Shown one piece after another: positions 17,432-24,307 of a stretch of 64,000 nt of DNA (positions are counted from its first letter, which is position 1; each line of letters starts with the position of its first letter). The translations under genes and the position numbers were made by a program. A model generated the notes under the pieces. That model worked only from the letters and a program-made list of their open reading frames with translations, was not told where the DNA came from and did not search any database. Origin of the DNA: Rhodospirillales bacterium (GTDB lineage: Bacteria > Pseudomonadota > Alphaproteobacteria > Acetobacterales > Acetobacteraceae). The DNA is taken from contig JAFKLG010000070.1 in the NCBI GenBank assembly GCA_017304945.1, positions 28,831-92,830 on the forward strand. Reading direction: 5' to 3'.

Positions 17432-17784
17432 GCGACGCTCCCTTGGTCCCGCCGCACCGGTATCAGAGCGTCCATGGGCGGGCAAACCGTTCCGCCGACG
17501 CGTGAGGGCTCACGGGCGCGAACAGACCGGTTCGGAGTCCGTCGCGTGTCGATAACGAACGGCCTCTGCCTAGGCGCGCCCCGCGGATCGACGAGGAGAG
17601 TGGGTGGACGCGACCGCTCGGAGCGCCGCTGGCCCGATCGAAATGATACTATGCCGAATGCGACATGAATATCCGCGGCGTTATCGAGCAAACGTCACTG
17701 GATGTGTGTGAACGAAACTTGAAGTGGCGCACGGCAACCTCTTACGCTTCGAATCGATGATGGTGCGAGGCGTGCAGTTCCGAC
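17432..17784. other. 353-bp divergent gap before the cyclase operon
   Basis: No gene is seen here. The gap separates the SAF-domain oxidoreductase (minus) from the cyclase operon (plus). It contains a dyad CGTGAG-GG-CTCACG at 17501-17514 (GTGA-N4-TCAC, two bases shorter than a Crp site) and an extended -10-like TGATACTAT at 17644-17652 on the plus strand, inside a short AT-rich patch. The second could drive the cyclase operon with a leader of about 125 bases. No good -35 box accompanies it. Confidence 0.4.
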
Positions 17785-19584
17785 ATGTCGTCGGCCCCGT
17801 GTCACGATGCCCGATCGACGCCGCCGGCCGCCCGTCGTCTGGTGGCGGTGCTGCATCTCGATATCGCCGGCTACACGCGACTGATCGCGCTCGACGACAT
17901 GCGGACCCTGATGCGCATGCGGCGAATCCGCGCCGAGATCGTCACTGCCGAAGCAACCCGCAACGGCGGCGTGCTGCACCAGTCCGCAGGGGACTCGCTG
18001 CTGATCACCTTCGACAGCATCGCCGGCGCCGTGGCGTGCAGCCTGCACATCCAGCGGCGCGTCGGTGAAGCCGAGGCCGGCGAGCCGGAGGAAAGCCGCA
18101 TCGCCTTCCGCGCGGGGATCGACGTCGGCGACGTGATCGCGGACGGCTCCGACATCCATGGCAACGGCGTCAACGTGGCCGTGCGGCTGCAGACCGCCTG
18201 CCCGGTGGCGCAGGTCTGCATCTCCCGCGCCGTCCACGACCATCTCCACGGCCAACTCGGCGTTCCCGTCCAGCCGCTCGGTCGCCTGGCGTTGAAGAAC
18301 ATCCCGGAGCCGGTCGAGGCCTTCGTGCTCTGGGTCGATGAACGGCAGCGGCCGGCGGTGCCGTCCGGCATCCCTGCCGCGCGACCCGAGTCCAGCAAGC
18401 CCTCCATCGCCACGCTGCCCTTTCGCGTGCTGTCGGCGAACGCGGAAGACCGGCTCCTGGTGGATGGCCTGGTCGAGGAGATCAATCACAGCCTCGCGGG
18501 ACTGAAGGAGCTGTTCGTGATCTCCCGCGGTTCCACCCTGCGCTACGATCCCGATCACGCCGATCTCACAACCGTCGCCCGCGACCTGGGCGTCGGCTAC
18601 ATCCTGCATGGCAGCGTCCGCCGCGCGTCGCAGGGGCTTCGTATCCGGACCGAACTCGCCGATGCGTCCGACCTGCGCATCATCCGCTCCGACCATTACG
18701 ACGGCGAGGCCGCGGGCCTGTTCGAGCTGCAGGAGCGGATCGCGCTGCAGGTCGCGGCGACGATCGTGCCGCACGTGCTCGAGCGGGAGATGCGCCGCGC
18801 CATGCGCAAGCCGCCGTCGAGCCTGACCGCGTATGAACTCGTGCTGCAGGCGGTCGATGCGCTGTTCCGCATCACCTACAAGCCGTTCCTGCGCGCCCGC
18901 GCGCTGCTGCAGCAGGCGATTGCGATCGACCCCGATTATGCGCCCGCCTACAGCTACGCAGCCTATGCCTGCATCTTCCTCGTGGGCGAGGGCTGGTCCG
19001 TGGACCCCGAGGCCGATGCGCGCGCCGCCGCGGAGCTGGCCGCCCAGGCGATCGAGCGGGACCCGCACGACGCGGTGGCGCTCGCGATCTCCGGCCACGT
19101 GCATGCCTTCCTGCGCCACCGGTTCGATGACGCGGTGCAGGCCCTGGATCGCGCCATCGAGGTCGGCCCGAACTGCCCGATCGCCTGGACGATGAGCAGC
19201 GCCACCTGCGGCTATCTCGGGCAGGGGCGGCTCGCGGTGGAGCGCGCGGAACGCGGCCTGCGCCTCTCGCCGCTCGACGTGCGGGTGTTCTGGCCGCAGG
19301 CCATCCTGGCGCAGGCGCACTATGTCGACGGCGACTATCCGCAGGCAGTCGAATGGGCGCGCAAGGCCCTGGGCAACTGTCCAACTGCGATCTTCAACCT
19401 TCGCACGCTGGCCGTGAGCCTGGTTGCGCAAGGCGCGGTCCAGGAGGCGCGTGCGATCGCCGCACGCCTGCTGGAAATCCGGCCGGATTTTCGGCTGGCC
19501 ACCTACGCCGCGCATTGTCCATTCCGCGGCGAGCACCTCACACGCTGGATCGAACGGCTGCGCGAGGCCGGGCTGCCGGAGTGA
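17785..19584 (+). CDS. Class III nucleotide cyclase with TolB-like and TPR domains
   Basis: 599 residues. Residues about 18-170 form a class III adenylate/guanylate cyclase domain: metal-binding Asp26 in HLDIAGYTRLI and Asp70 in HQSAGDSLLITF, and the transition-state Asn/Arg pair in GNGVNVAVRLQ, so it should be active and make cAMP (or cGMP) from the NTP. Residues about 205-335 resemble the FlgO/TolB N-terminal-type domain often found in such proteins (IATLPFRVLSANAEDRLLVDGLVEEI, GVGYILHGSVRR). The rest, about 345-595, is a series of TPR-like helical pairs. No membrane segment is visible, so it is cytosolic. It is the first gene of a four-gene operon that ends with a cyclic-nucleotide-binding regulator. 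Confidence 0.85.
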   Translation: MSSAPCHDARSTPPAARRLVAVLHLDIAGYTRLIALDDMRTLMRMRRIRAEIVTAEATRNGGVLHQSAGDSLLITFDSIAGAVACSLHIQRRVGEAEAGEPEESRIAFRAGIDVGDVIADGSDIHGNGVNVAVRLQTACPVAQVCISRAVHDHLHGQLGVPVQPLGRLALKNIPEPVEAFVLWVDERQRPAVPSGIPAARPESSKPSIATLPFRVLSANAEDRLLVDGLVEEINHSLAGLKELFVISRGSTLRYDPDHADLTTVARDLGVGYILHGSVRRASQGLRIRTELADASDLRIIRSDHYDGEAAGLFELQERIALQVAATIVPHVLEREMRRAMRKPPSSLTAYELVLQAVDALFRITYKPFLRARALLQQAIAIDPDYAPAYSYAAYACIFLVGEGWSVDPEADARAAAELAAQAIERDPHDAVALAISGHVHAFLRHRFDDAVQALDRAIEVGPNCPIAWTMSSATCGYLGQGRLAVERAERGLRLSPLDVRVFWPQAILAQAHYVDGDYPQAVEWARKALGNCPTAIFNLRTLAVSLVAQGAVQEARAIAARLLEIRPDFRLATYAAHCPFRGEHLTRWIERLREAGLPE

Positions 19585-19623
19585 GCCGACCCTCGCGACG
19601 GCCACCTGCAACAGGGGACGTCG

Positions 19624-20520
19624 ATGACTGGGAACACAGGCAATACCGGAAACACGGGAAACACCGGGAACACCGGCAACACCGGCAACGCGGGTGACCC
19701 GGGCAGCGGCGTGGTGTTCGCCGACCGCGCGGGACGGCCGCTGGTGAACGCGCTGGATCCGCCCGGAACGCAGCCGCTGCCGATCATCGCGCCGACGCCG
19801 CAGGGCTATGCCGACCGGTCATGGGCAGCGATCTGGTATGGCTGGCGGCTGATGGTGGAGTTCGCCCAGGCCGGGCTGATCGTGCGCAATGTCGGGACGA
19901 TCACCATGCCGGATCCCCCCGCCGATGCGCAGGCGGACATGGACGCGCTGTTCGCCCTGGCGCGGCAGGAGCGGACCGACGCGCTGGACGAGATCGTCGC
20001 GCAGAAGGACGAGTTCATCAGCCTGTTCATGGCGCTGCTGAACGCCGCGCCGCATTCGCGTCCGAACACACATCGCGTCATCACCGGGGCGAGCAACATC
20101 GCCCTCTATGCCGCGATGCACTTCAAGGGGTTGTTCAAACGGCAGCGGCCGTTCGAGCTCTATCCGCTGCTGCTGTCCCCGGTGCTCTCGCCAGGTCACG
20201 CGTCCTATCCCAGCGGCCATGCCACGCAGGCCCACCTGATCGCCCACCTCGTCGGAGACCTGGTGCTGGTCAACCTGCCGGCCGCGGCGCGCAACGTCAT
20301 GACCCGGCATCTCGACCGGCTTGCGGAGCGGATCGCGCGCAACCGGGAAATCGCCGGCCTGCACCATCCGTCCGACACGGCGGGCGGGCGGACGCTGGCA
20401 CGGAACATCTTCGCCGCAATCGACCAGACGATGCAGGCCGATCTCGGCCTGGCGCCCGATCAGCGGAAATTGCCGACCCTTCGTGCCGCGATCGCGGCCG
20501 CGCAGGAGGAATGGCCATGA
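19624..20520 (+). CDS. Vanadium-haloperoxidase/PAP2 superfamily enzyme with N-terminal TGN repeats
   Basis: 298 residues. The three-part vanadate/phosphate pocket of the PAP2/vanadium-chloroperoxidase superfamily is complete: K168-x6-R175-P176, P196-S-G-H199 in SPGHASYPSGHATQAH, and R241-x5-H247-x3-D251. The product could be a haloperoxidase or an acid phosphatase; the residues do not decide which. There is no signal peptide or transmembrane helix, unlike lipid-acting PAP2 enzymes. The N-terminus is seven tandem Thr-Gly-Asn triplets (residues 2-22), then an Ala/Gly/Asp linker. It starts 39 bases after the cyclase gene and ends inside the start of the peptidase gene. Confidence 0.8.
   Translation: MTGNTGNTGNTGNTGNTGNTGNAGDPGSGVVFADRAGRPLVNALDPPGTQPLPIIAPTPQGYADRSWAAIWYGWRLMVEFAQAGLIVRNVGTITMPDPPADAQADMDALFALARQERTDALDEIVAQKDEFISLFMALLNAAPHSRPNTHRVITGASNIALYAAMHFKGLFKRQRPFELYPLLLSPVLSPGHASYPSGHATQAHLIAHLVGDLVLVNLPAAARNVMTRHLDRLAERIARNREIAGLHHPSDTAGGRTLARNIFAAIDQTMQADLGLAPDQRKLPTLRAAIAAAQEEWP
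19627..19689 (+). repeat. In-frame 9-bp repeat (seven units) encoding Thr-Gly-Asn
   Basis: Seven consecutive nine-base units of the form ACN-GGN-AAY directly follow the start codon of the haloperoxidase-like gene. The third codon positions vary between units (ACT, ACA, ACC, ACG; GGG, GGC, GGA), so this is not a fresh slippage product; the amino-acid repeat seems old or maintained. Confidence 0.85.
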
Positions 20521-21530
20521 TCGAGGACGCGAACGAGCCGCTGCGCCCGGCCCTGATCGACCTGGCCAGTCTTCAACTCGCGCAGGCTCCGGCGGATTTC
20601 GGCTTCACGCGGCCGAGTGACGCCGACCTCGAGCGATATCTGCTGCCACCGCGGCCGGATCCTCGCGCGCGGCAGGCCACCGCAAACTGGGAACGGGCTC
20701 TGGCGCCTCCGTTGCGGCTGCTGAGCGGTGCGGTCGGCTCGCTGTTCCAGGCGACCACCGCGCTTCGGATCGGCGCGGCTCACCCGGTCGGCGGTCCCAC
20801 CCAGGAGAGCAGCCGGAACTGGTCCGGCGGCATGGTGCGGCCGCCGCATGGGCGTTTCGTGTCCGTCGAGGCGGAATGGGTGGTGACGCCACCGGCACCA
20901 CCCCCGCGCGCGGCCGCCGACGGGGAGTACCGCGCATCGACCTGGATCGGGCTGGATGGGCACGATCCGGCGAGCCCGACCCTCGCGCAGATCGGCACGT
21001 TGCAGCGGGTGACCGTGGCGCGCGGAGGGCCGCCGCAGGTCGAGGTGTCGGCGTGGTGGCAGTGGTGGCTGCGCGACGTGCCCGGCCAGCACCCGGTCGT
21101 CATCACCGGCCTGCCGCTCGCCATCGATGACCACGTCTATGCCAAGATCACCCTGCGCGGACCCAGCACTGCGCGGTTTTTCATGCGGAACCTGACGAAC
21201 GGGGTGGGGGTCGGGTTCGAATGGAACGACCCGGACCCGTTGCATAGCGTGCTGGAGGGGCTGACCGCGGAATGGATCGTCGAGCGGCCGACCCGCGTCG
21301 GCACCACGCTGCCCTACACCTTGCCCAACTACCGTCGAGTGACGATGACGGGCTGCGTCGCAACGCTGGATGCCGCGGGCGGCGGCGGGGAACACGACCT
21401 TCGCGGCGCCAGCCTGATCCGCCTGGTGGACTGGGAGGACGACAGCAGCCCCGGTGCGATCGTCTCGACGCCGATCGTCGGCGCCGATACCACCCGGCTC
21501 GCCCTGCAGTACGGTGACCTGGGACCATAG
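20517..21530 (+). CDS. Glutamic peptidase, family G1 (eqolisin-like)
   Basis: 337 residues. The start ATG 20517 overlaps the preceding stop (ATGA) and lies seven bases from AGGAGGA; an ATG at 20511 is too close to it. Residues about 99-280 have the G1 beta-sandwich pattern: SSRNWSGG (Asn101), EAEWVVTPP, TWIGLDG (143-148), Gln158 in LAQIG as the likely catalytic Gln, SAWWQWW, and LTAEWIVERP with Glu252 as the likely catalytic Glu. These acid proteases are best known from fungi and are uncommon in bacteria. Residues 1-95 are an Ala/Leu/Arg-rich extension with no signal peptide; it may be a propeptide, but then the export route is unclear. It is third in the cyclase operon. Confidence 0.8.
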   Translation: MIEDANEPLRPALIDLASLQLAQAPADFGFTRPSDADLERYLLPPRPDPRARQATANWERALAPPLRLLSGAVGSLFQATTALRIGAAHPVGGPTQESSRNWSGGMVRPPHGRFVSVEAEWVVTPPAPPPRAAADGEYRASTWIGLDGHDPASPTLAQIGTLQRVTVARGGPPQVEVSAWWQWWLRDVPGQHPVVITGLPLAIDDHVYAKITLRGPSTARFFMRNLTNGVGVGFEWNDPDPLHSVLEGLTAEWIVERPTRVGTTLPYTLPNYRRVTMTGCVATLDAAGGGGEHDLRGASLIRLVDWEDDSSPGAIVSTPIVGADTTRLALQYGDLGP

Positions 21531-21534
21531 GCCC

Positions 21535-22254
21535 ATGGCGGAGACCAGCGCCGATCTGCGCGGAATCCACGCCTTCGCGGCGATGGCCGCGCCCGACCTC
21601 GCGCGGCTGGAACGCGGCGCCGTGCGGCTCGACCTGCGTGACGGCGCCACCGTGTTCCAGCAGGGTGATCCCTCCGACTCGGTCTATGCCGTGATCGGTG
21701 GTCCGGGCTGCGTGCGGGCCGGCGTGCTCGATCGCCTCAGCAAGGGCCTGATGATCGTATTGCTTGCAGCCGGTGACATCTTCGGCGAGATCGCGGTGAT
21801 CGACGGCGCCCCGCGCACGGCGACCGCGGTCGCCGTCGGCAACGTGCGTCTCGCCCGTATCCGCGCCGCCAGCTTCCGCGATGCGCTGGCGCACAGTGCG
21901 CCGCTGGGGGAGGCGCTGTGTGGTCTGCTGGCGCGCCGCCTGCGCCGTACGTTCGGCCTGCTGCAGGACGCCACGTTCGAGACGCTCGAGGTCCGCCTGG
22001 CGCGGCAGGTGCTCTACCTCCTGGATCGGGAGGGGCGCCGCACGGCGGAGGGCATGCGCCTTGGCCGCCGCCTGCGCCAGGGTGACCTCGCCGATCTCCT
22101 CGGCGGAACCACGCGAAGCATCATCACCATCCTGAACGCGTGGCGTAGTGACGGCATCGTCGCCTATGACGGGGAGCGCGCCCTCCTGACCGTGCGCGAC
22201 CTCGGCCGGCTCCGCCTCGTGGTCGAACCGGACGACGGCCCGTCCGTGCTCTGA
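21535..22254 (+). CDS. Crp/Fnr-family regulator with intact cyclic-nucleotide pocket
   Basis: 239 residues, starting four bases after the peptidase stop. The N-terminal cNMP-binding domain (about 10-130) contains the phosphate-binding cassette FGEIAVIDGAPRTATA with the Glu and the Arg-Thr that hold the cyclic phosphate, so cAMP or cGMP binding is expected. A long dimer helix follows, then a Crp-type helix-turn-helix at about 180-215 (RQGDLADLLGGTTRSIITILNAWRSDGIV). No N-terminal cysteines are present, which excludes an Fnr-type Fe-S sensor. Being in one operon with a class III cyclase, it probably reads the signal that the cyclase makes. Its targets are unknown; a Crp-type dyad is seen at 598-615. 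Confidence 0.85.
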   Translation: MAETSADLRGIHAFAAMAAPDLARLERGAVRLDLRDGATVFQQGDPSDSVYAVIGGPGCVRAGVLDRLSKGLMIVLLAAGDIFGEIAVIDGAPRTATAVAVGNVRLARIRAASFRDALAHSAPLGEALCGLLARRLRRTFGLLQDATFETLEVRLARQVLYLLDREGRRTAEGMRLGRRLRQGDLADLLGGTTRSIITILNAWRSDGIVAYDGERALLTVRDLGRLRLVVEPDDGPSVL

Positions 22255-22377
22255 AACGCTTCAGCGCGCCGGGGTGCTCGCTCCGGCATGTTGCCGGGGC
22301 CAGCGCGGTTGCACGAAGACCTCCCGCCCTGGTGCCTCGCTCACCCTCACATCCCCTCTTTCACCAGGAGAATTCCG

Positions 22378-22509
22378 ATGAAGTCCTTCACCTTCGCCGT
22401 CCTCACCGCGCTGACCCTGCTGGCCGGCACGCCACTGCTCCCCGCCGCCGCCAATGCGCAGACCTTCCCGTCGGCGCCGGGCGGCGTGCAGGGCGGCACC
22501 CACGGGTAA
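22378..22509 (+). CDS. Small secreted peptide, 43 aa
   Basis: Unknown family. ATG 22378 has AGGAG at 22366-22370. The product is a classical signal peptide (MKSFTFAVLTALTLLAG...ANA, cleavage after about residue 27) followed by only 16 residues (QTFPSAPGGVQGGTHG), so the mature part is a short Gly/Pro-rich periplasmic peptide. It is followed after 28 bases by a second tiny gene and then by a strong terminator at 22659-22689. Confidence 0.6.
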   Translation: MKSFTFAVLTALTLLAGTPLLPAAANAQTFPSAPGGVQGGTHG

Positions 22510-22537
22510 GGCAGCCAGCTGCCCGATGGAGGCTCCG

Positions 22538-22645
22538 ATGACGGCCCTCGTCGTTCTGGGAGCCCTGATCCTCGCGGTGGTCGGTCGTGCCCTGCTGCAC
22601 CCGCCTCCAGGGCGGTACGGGGCCGACCGGATGCCGGGAGGCTGA
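22538..22645 (+). CDS. Very small membrane protein, 35 aa
   Basis: Unknown family and marginal in size. ATG 22538 is preceded by TGGAGG at 22528-22533, and the codons encode a hydrophobic segment (MTALVVLGALILAVVGRALL, residues 1-20) followed by a polar tail rich in Pro and Gly. It sits between the 43-residue secreted peptide and a rho-independent terminator, which supports the pair being one short transcript. A non-coding 3' region is the alternative. Confidence 0.4.
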   Translation: MTALVVLGALILAVVGRALLHPPPGRYGADRMPGG

Positions 22646-22658
22646 CGAGTTCCCCGAG

Positions 22659-22689
22659 AGGACCGGTCCGCGAGGGCCGGTCCTTTTTT
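22659..22689 (+). terminator. Rho-independent terminator after the small-peptide genes
   Basis: An eight-base perfect stem (AGGACCGG with CCGGTCCT) encloses a ten-base loop and runs straight into six T residues (22684-22689). It lies 14 bases after the stop of the 35-residue gene. Its loop sequence is nearly repeated in the hairpin at 24171-24204. Confidence 0.8.
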
Positions 22690-22798
22690 CCATTCCTTTG
22701 GGTCATTCCGCTGGACAGACCCCTGGGGCCATTCCGCCCCTTGCTCATCGATGGGAAATCGCGCCCCATCGGCCGTCACAGCGGGACGGAGGGTGCGG

Positions 22799-23590
22799 AT
22801 GGCCGAGGTCGAATGGCGGAAGTTGCGGGCAGAGCAACTGCGGGAGAAGGCGCGCGAGGATGCCATCGTGATCCTGCCGGTCGCGTCACTGGAACAGCAC
22901 GGCCCGCATCTGCCGGTCGAGGTCGATTCCATCCTGGGTGAGACCGTCGCGCGGCGCACTGCGGATGCCGTGGCGGCCCGCGGCCAGCCGGTGCTGGTGC
23001 TGCCGGTCCTGTGGACCGGTCTCTCCGAACATCACATGAGCTTCGGCGGCACGGTGACGCTGGACAACGCAACCTTCGCCGCGCTGGTCGAAGGCGTCGT
23101 TCGGTCCGTGCTGCGGCATGGGTTCCGGCGGATCGTGCTGCTCAACGCGCATGGCGGGAACGAGAACGCGCTGCGCACCATCACCGACGACCTGACGCCG
23201 AAGCTGCGCGTGCCGATCGTGCAGTTCACCTACTGGTACGCGGCGGCGGTCGCGATCGCGAAGATCCTGGAGACGCAGGGCGGCCTGCAGCACGCCTGTG
23301 AGGCGGAGACTGCGATGATGATGGCGGTGCGGCCGGAGCTGGTGGCCACCGACCGCATTCCGCTCGCCCGCGCGAACACCACACCCGACCTGCAGGATGT
23401 CGTGGGCGGCGGCGTCTACATGTGGCGCTCGATCGGCAGCCGGTCGGGATCCGGCGTGATCGGCAATCCGGAGGCGGCCTCGGCCGAGAAGGGGGAGCGC
23501 CTGTTCGCGGCGATCGCCACGGCCCTGGCCGACAAGCTGTGCAATCCGGAGCTGTGGGCGCTGCCCTGGGAGTCCGAGACGCTGCGCTGA
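22799..23590 (+). CDS. Creatininase-family amidohydrolase
   Basis: 263 residues from ATG 22799 with GGAGG at 22787-22792. Metal-binding motifs of the family are all present: ASLEQHGPHLPVEVDS (Glu and His ligands and the Asp), LNAHGGNENA, and the ACEAETAMMM helix with the final Glu. The family covers creatinine amidohydrolase, mycofactocin MftE and enzymes of flavin and pterin metabolism (for example FAPy deformylase), so the substrate cannot be stated. The fold is a cytosolic metal-dependent cyclic-amide hydrolase. It is a single gene, followed by the REP-like palindromes. Confidence 0.85.
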   Translation: MAEVEWRKLRAEQLREKAREDAIVILPVASLEQHGPHLPVEVDSILGETVARRTADAVAARGQPVLVLPVLWTGLSEHHMSFGGTVTLDNATFAALVEGVVRSVLRHGFRRIVLLNAHGGNENALRTITDDLTPKLRVPIVQFTYWYAAAVAIAKILETQGGLQHACEAETAMMMAVRPELVATDRIPLARANTTPDLQDVVGGGVYMWRSIGSRSGSGVIGNPEAASAEKGERLFAAIATALADKLCNPELWALPWESETLR

Positions 23591-23616
23591 CGCGGGCCCG
23601 CGGACGCTGGGAGCTT

Positions 23617-23666
23617 GATCGCGTGATTCACGGCGGTGGCGAACACGCCTCCGCCGATCACGCGAT
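23617..23666. repeat. REP-like palindromic element, copy 1
   Basis: A 50-base imperfect palindrome. The outer arms ATCGCGTGAT and ATCACGCGAT are perfect complements; the inner arms CGGCGGTGGCG and CGCCTCCGCCG pair with one mismatch, leaving a short loop. Near-identical copies follow at 23679-23726 and at 47171-47217, always between genes. This is the pattern of a dispersed REP element. Confidence 0.75.
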
Positions 23667-23678
23667 AACAGTCTGTCT

Positions 23679-23726
23679 GATCGCGTGATTCACGGCTCCG
23701 GCGCACGCCTCCGCCGATCACGCGAT
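23679..23726. repeat. REP-like palindromic element, copy 2
   Basis: Same orientation as copy 1 and separated from it by 12 bases. The outer arms are identical to copy 1; the inner left arm reads CGGCTCCGGCG, so inner pairing is weaker. The tandem placement recalls the paired REPs seen in other bacteria. Confidence 0.75.
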
Positions 23727-23915
23727 AGGACGTCCGCGCGGTGCCTGGTCGATCCGCGCCGTTTATTCCCATCGCCCGACGCATCGATGATCTGCGATTC
23801 GTGGCAATTATCTGGCGATCCGGTGGCGCCATATGGGTGATCACCGAGGCAGCCATGGTGACGGTCTCGGCAAGCAATTCACCCCAAGCGAATTTGGGGG
23901 ATGGAGATAGAGACC

Positions 23916-24149
23916 ATGCGCAAGACCTTTGCCATCGCGGCCGTGCTGCTGACCCTGGGGAGCGGAGCGGCCTTTGCCGGAGACGGCGACGTGGACGTGC
24001 CGCAGCTGCAGGGCGCGGCGGCCGGTCAGGTCGTCCAGCCCGCGAGCCAGGCTGCCCCGGCGCACCGCCTGTTCGCGACCCAGGGCCACAGCGAAACCTG
24101 GGTGTATCCGGCATTCGGGTACGCGGGTCAGGGTGGCGGCCGGAACTGA
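23916..24149 (+). CDS. Small secreted protein, 77 aa
   Basis: Unknown family. ATG 23916 is chosen because GGAG lies at 23903-23906 and the signal peptide begins there; an ATG at 23901 would put five extra residues in front. The signal peptide is MRKTFAIAAVLLTLGSGAAFA, cut after residue 21, followed by an acidic then Gln/Ala-rich stretch and an aromatic C-terminus (ETWVYPAFGYAGQGGG). The mature protein of 56 residues is expected in the periplasm. A GC-rich hairpin follows the gene at 24171. Confidence 0.65.
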   Translation: MRKTFAIAAVLLTLGSGAAFAGDGDVDVPQLQGAAAGQVVQPASQAAPAHRLFATQGHSETWVYPAFGYAGQGGGRN

Positions 24150-24170
24150 GCCTGCCGTCCCGATCTGCCG

Positions 24171-24204
24171 CGAAGGGGCCGGTCCGCAAGGGCCGGCCCC
24201 TTCG
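24171..24204. terminator. Strong hairpin after the 77-aa secreted protein gene
   Basis: A perfect twelve-base stem (CGAAGGGGCCGG with CCGGCCCCTTCG) encloses a ten-base loop. No T-run follows, so it may act as a processing or bidirectional barrier rather than a classical terminator. The core CCGGTCCGCaAGGGCCGG is almost the same as in the terminator at 22659-22689. Confidence 0.55.
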
Positions 24205-24307
24205 GCATGTACGACCCCGGTTGTGGTAGCGCGCGACATCTGCTTGAACGATCGCTGAAGGCGCTGCACCAACATCGACGGCGCCCGATGTGGGAGAGAG
24301 ATGGGCC

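Larger units (their letters stand above)
23591..23915. other. 325-bp gap with two REP elements and a leader hairpin
   Basis: No gene is seen. It holds the REP pair (23617-23726), then an AT-richer stretch (23755-23880) that probably contains the promoter of the secreted protein at 23916, though I cannot pick a clear hexamer pair. A hairpin CCCCAA-N6-TTGGGG at 23882-23899 lies just upstream of the ribosome-binding site. Confidence 0.5.

Noticed and set aside
17501..17514. Crp site upstream of the cyclase operon (autoregulation)
   Set aside because: The half-sites GTGA and TCAC are separated by four bases instead of six, so it does not meet the Crp spacing.
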